Part shown: positions 8,920-10,758 of the stretch, piece by piece
Layout: each line of letters opens with the position of its first letter
How positions within the stretch are numbered: position 1 is the first letter of the stretch
Assembly: GCA_027596195.1 (NCBI GenBank)
Contig: JADGJG010000935.1
Span: forward strand, 1-10,758
Origin: Podochytrium sp. JEL0797
Taxonomy: Eukaryota > Chytridiomycota > Chytridiomycetes > Chytridiales > Chytriomycetaceae
Reading direction: 5' to 3'
DNA: 10,758 bases
Notes under the pieces: generated by a model
What the model saw: the letters and a program-made list of their open reading frames with translations, nothing else
Databases searched by the model: none
Told to the model about the DNA's origin: nothing
Position numbers and translations under genes: made by a program

Positions 8920-9528
8920 AGACGAGGACGACCAATTCGTCGAGGAAGAGGACGAGATTTCTGTACACGCTGAGATTCCTGCTGCGATGATGCGGTGCAT
9001 GAGTCTGTCGAGGCTGACAATGTGTTACTCTTCTCTGACGGGGCCAATTCCTCTCGAAATCGGGTTGCTGGCGTCTCTCAACAAATTGGATTCGGAAGGA
9101 AACAACCTCACCAGTATATTCCCACCTCGCTTTGTCAGCTGGCTGGATTGACAGTGCTGAATTTTTCGGAGAATGCGGGTCTGTCTGGCCCTTTGCCTCG
9201 CAAGCTTAGCTATCTCGGGAAACTTGAGCAACTGGATATTTCATGCTGCTCGGTTTCAGGAAAGATTCCCAGTGAGTGGGGCAGTCTCGCCAACTTGCAG
9301 TCGCTGAGTCTGAGCCGGAACCGCGGCTTGTCAGGGTCGATTCCTGTTTCATTTGGGCAACTTACAAAGCTGAATGCACTTTATCTTACTGGGTGTTCTT
9401 TTTCTGGAACCATCCCTCGTGAACGTGGCCAACTTGCCAACTTGCAGAGTCTGTTTCTCAAGGGCAACCGGTTGACTGGCGAGGTGCCTGTGGAATTGAT
9501 GGGTTTGGAAAGACTTAACACTTGCTAA
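8920..9528 (+). pseudogene. plant-type LRR protein, truncated copy C
   Basis: Homology to copy B starts abruptly near 8920 at the acidic stretch DEDDQFVEEEDE, 82 bases after the stop of the carboxypeptidase-like gene. The F-box and linker are missing. Seven LRRs follow (LTGPIPLEIG to LTGEVPVELMGLERL), stopping at 9526-9528. A one-base deletion near 9112 (ACCAGTATATT here against ACCGGCAATATT in B) breaks the frame after the first repeat; the frame from there on is open. No ATG fits the start. Of the three copies this one keeps the most complete repeat six, with GNRLTGE. The sequence after the stop resembles that after copy B for about 80 bases (AATCTTGGAC, then CTTTACCATTTGAAT), so copies B and C share their 3' flank. 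Confidence 0.8.
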
Positions 9529-9711
9529 CTTGCGTGATAATCTTGGACTCATATGCTCCTTTGAATTTCGTGCTAGAGTGTCCTTTACCATTTGAATGGA
9601 GTTAATTATAGGATGCACGAACATTTTGAATTAGCGCGTTTTCAGACGCAAATCTTATTCCTTAAAATAATACACATTTGACGCGTCAAAATGGCCATTA
9701 AAAGCCAATGC

Positions 9712-9870
9712 GCGTGCCGACGATGTTTATTTGACCGCGGCAGCTCCCGACTCAAACTCCTCCGGGGCACAATAATGCATACTTTCCTTGCAGAACGCCG
9801 CGAGCGGTCCCAAGCTGATGCTCCCGCATTTCAGCACCAATCCGTTCACTCAAACCGAAATCCGGGAGTC
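9712..9870 (-). pseudogene. kinase fragment, degenerate duplicate of the 1242-3425 gene
   Basis: On the minus strand DFGLSERIGAE begins at 9862 and, after a frameshift, FCKESMHYCAPEEFESG follows. These match DFGLSERIGAG and FCKGSVHYCAPEEFAPG of the intact kinase at 1242-3425. The Ser-rich part of the activation segment is shortened by roughly 35 bases, two extra bases cause the frameshift, and the frame ends at TAA after AAAVK. Nothing of the catalytic loop or N-lobe survives to the right of it, and the C-lobe after APEEF is missing to the left. It is convergent with LRR copy C, as the intact kinase is with copy A. Confidence 0.82.
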
Positions 9871-10192
9871 ACCATCAAAATAATCTGGCGTACGAGTGAT
9901 TCTTCCCCGTTCTGTGAGCTCACACCAACTTCTTGTGTTCGCCATTTGCAGAGAAGCACATTCTTGTGCATGCTTTTTTCTTCCACATTCTTGATCCACA
10001 TCACACGAATTTCCTTCTGCAGCACTGCACAGGTGCTCTGCGCATTATTTGCTCATTTCCCGCTATTTAATTACAATGTTTTCAGAGGTAACCAAACAGG
10101 TTAAACAGCCAAAGTGACGTCGAAATCTCTGAGGGTACTACTTTCCAGCATTTTTTGTAATTAAAACGCAAAACTCAAAAAGGAAAAGAAAT
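9871..10192. other. intergenic, no gene seen
   Basis: These roughly 320 bases between the kinase fragment and the CDK7 stop codon show no domain, splice-supported frame or RNA gene. The plus-strand frame that stays open through 10104 has no recognisable content and partly overlaps the kinase scrap on the other strand. It should contain the CDK7 3' UTR, but no canonical AATAAA was found on the minus strand close to that stop. Confidence 0.4.
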
Positions 10193-10738
10193 TCAAGCAA
10201 ACAAGAGACGCGCGAGCTTGGGCTTCTGCTCACTCAAATAATCTGTGATGCAAAATGCGACAATGGGAAAAAAGTATCTTTAGAATCAAGAAAGGAAAAC
10301 ATACCTCCAGCCTCCGCCTTTCTCTTCTTCAAATTCTTTTCTCCTGCCCCGGTTGGAACATTCGTGTTTCTCGGGAGCATTTCGGGCTTTGTTGGAATAG
10401 GGGCATTACGGAAATAGTAATGGTTCAAAGCATCCAAGGCAGAAATGCGCTTCAATGGATCGTAAATGAGCATGCTTTCGAATAGGTCCAACGCGTCGTT
10501 CCCGGCAGCCGTGAAGAGGGTTTGGAGTGGAGTTTTTGGGTGCATTTGGAATTCGAGGTTTTTCTTGTCGGGAAGGTCGTTGAATCCCTGTCAGAATTGA
10601 AAAACTAACAGTTGGTTCCCGAATCACAACAAAAGTCGGACGTACAGGCCAATCATGCTCTGTCGGGGTTCCAAGTGCACGAAAAATCGTTTGAAGTTGG
10701 CCAAGATCCGAATCTCCCGCCAAATATGGTGTTCGCAG
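10193..10738 (-). CDS. cyclin-dependent kinase 7 (CDK7/Kin28), C-terminal part, runs off the window
   Basis: Three exons are visible on the minus strand: 10738-10646, 10587-10305 and 10242-10193. The introns are 58 bases (GTACGT donor, CTGACAG acceptor) and 62 bases (GTATGT donor, CATCACAG acceptor). Another acceptor (ATTTAG) ends at 10739, and everything upstream of it is outside the window. The 141 visible residues start [19 protein letters not shown], then [10 protein letters not shown], then the C-lobe with [20 protein letters not shown] and LNHYYF. This matches the CDK7 signature PFLxGDSDLDQL, xxLGTPTExxWP. The tail [15 protein letters not shown] and final ARLLF parallels the C-terminus of CDK7. 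The last 16-residue exon ends in TGA at 10195-10193. CDK7/Kin28 with cyclin H and MAT1 forms the kinase module of TFIIH, phosphorylates the RNA polymerase II C-terminal domain and, in many eukaryotes, activates other CDKs. The catalytic residues lie off the window. Confidence 0.92.
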
Positions 10739-10758
10739 CTAAATGGGGGGTGGGGGAG

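Noticed and set aside
9691..10104. 137-codon plus-strand frame as a gene
   Set aside because: Its first part is antisense to the kinase fragment, and the rest has no recognisable domain or splice support.
1..10758. tRNA, rRNA, CRISPR array, terminal inverted repeats of a transposon
   Set aside because: No cloverleaf, rRNA core, regularly spaced repeats or transposase motifs were seen on either strand.

Overview
The window is nuclear DNA of a eukaryote with short GT-AG introns (58-99 nt where I could place them), compact intergenic gaps and AATAAA-type polyadenylation hexamers. A fungus fits best: the protein set includes a CDK7/Kin28-type kinase, an ERdj1/Erj5-type ER DnaJ protein and an M14 carboxypeptidase-like protein. 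A member of the Chytridiomycota is my best guess, because F-box proteins with plant-type LxGxIP leucine-rich repeats are, from memory, expanded in chytrids. That placement is inference.

Layout. (1) 119-1047 (+): a decayed F-box/leucine-rich-repeat gene, copy A. (2) 1242-3425 (-): an intact two-exon serine/threonine kinase with a long disordered N-terminal half. (3) 3626-4603 (-): decayed F-box/LRR copy B, whose seven-repeat stretch is still open. (4) About 4767-5640: no recognised gene; it holds unassigned minus-strand open frames and the upstream region of the next gene. (5) 5644-7016 (+): a four-exon ER-membrane DnaJ protein. (6) 7136-8837 (+): a three-exon secretory type I membrane protein with an M14 carboxypeptidase fold, whose catalytic residues are substituted. 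(7) 8920-9528 (+): 5'-truncated, frameshifted LRR copy C. (8) About 9712-9870 (-): a frameshifted scrap of the kinase of item 2. (9) 10193-10738 (-): the C-terminal exons of CDK7/Kin28, running off the right edge.

The four protein-coding genes read cleanly across every splice junction I could place. The LRR copies and the kinase scrap carry stops, frameshifts and deletions, so the lesions are probably real decay and not general sequencing error.

The main structural story is a local duplication. The pair [LRR copy A > < kinase] recurs as [LRR copy C > < kinase scrap], and a third LRR copy (B) lies inverted between them. The main protein story is the carboxypeptidase-like membrane protein, which looks like a pseudoenzyme. 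The DnaJ protein and the pseudo-carboxypeptidase are tandem neighbours 119 bases apart and both enter the secretory pathway. Nothing else in the sequence ties them to a common process. I see no tRNA, rRNA, CRISPR array or complete transposon.
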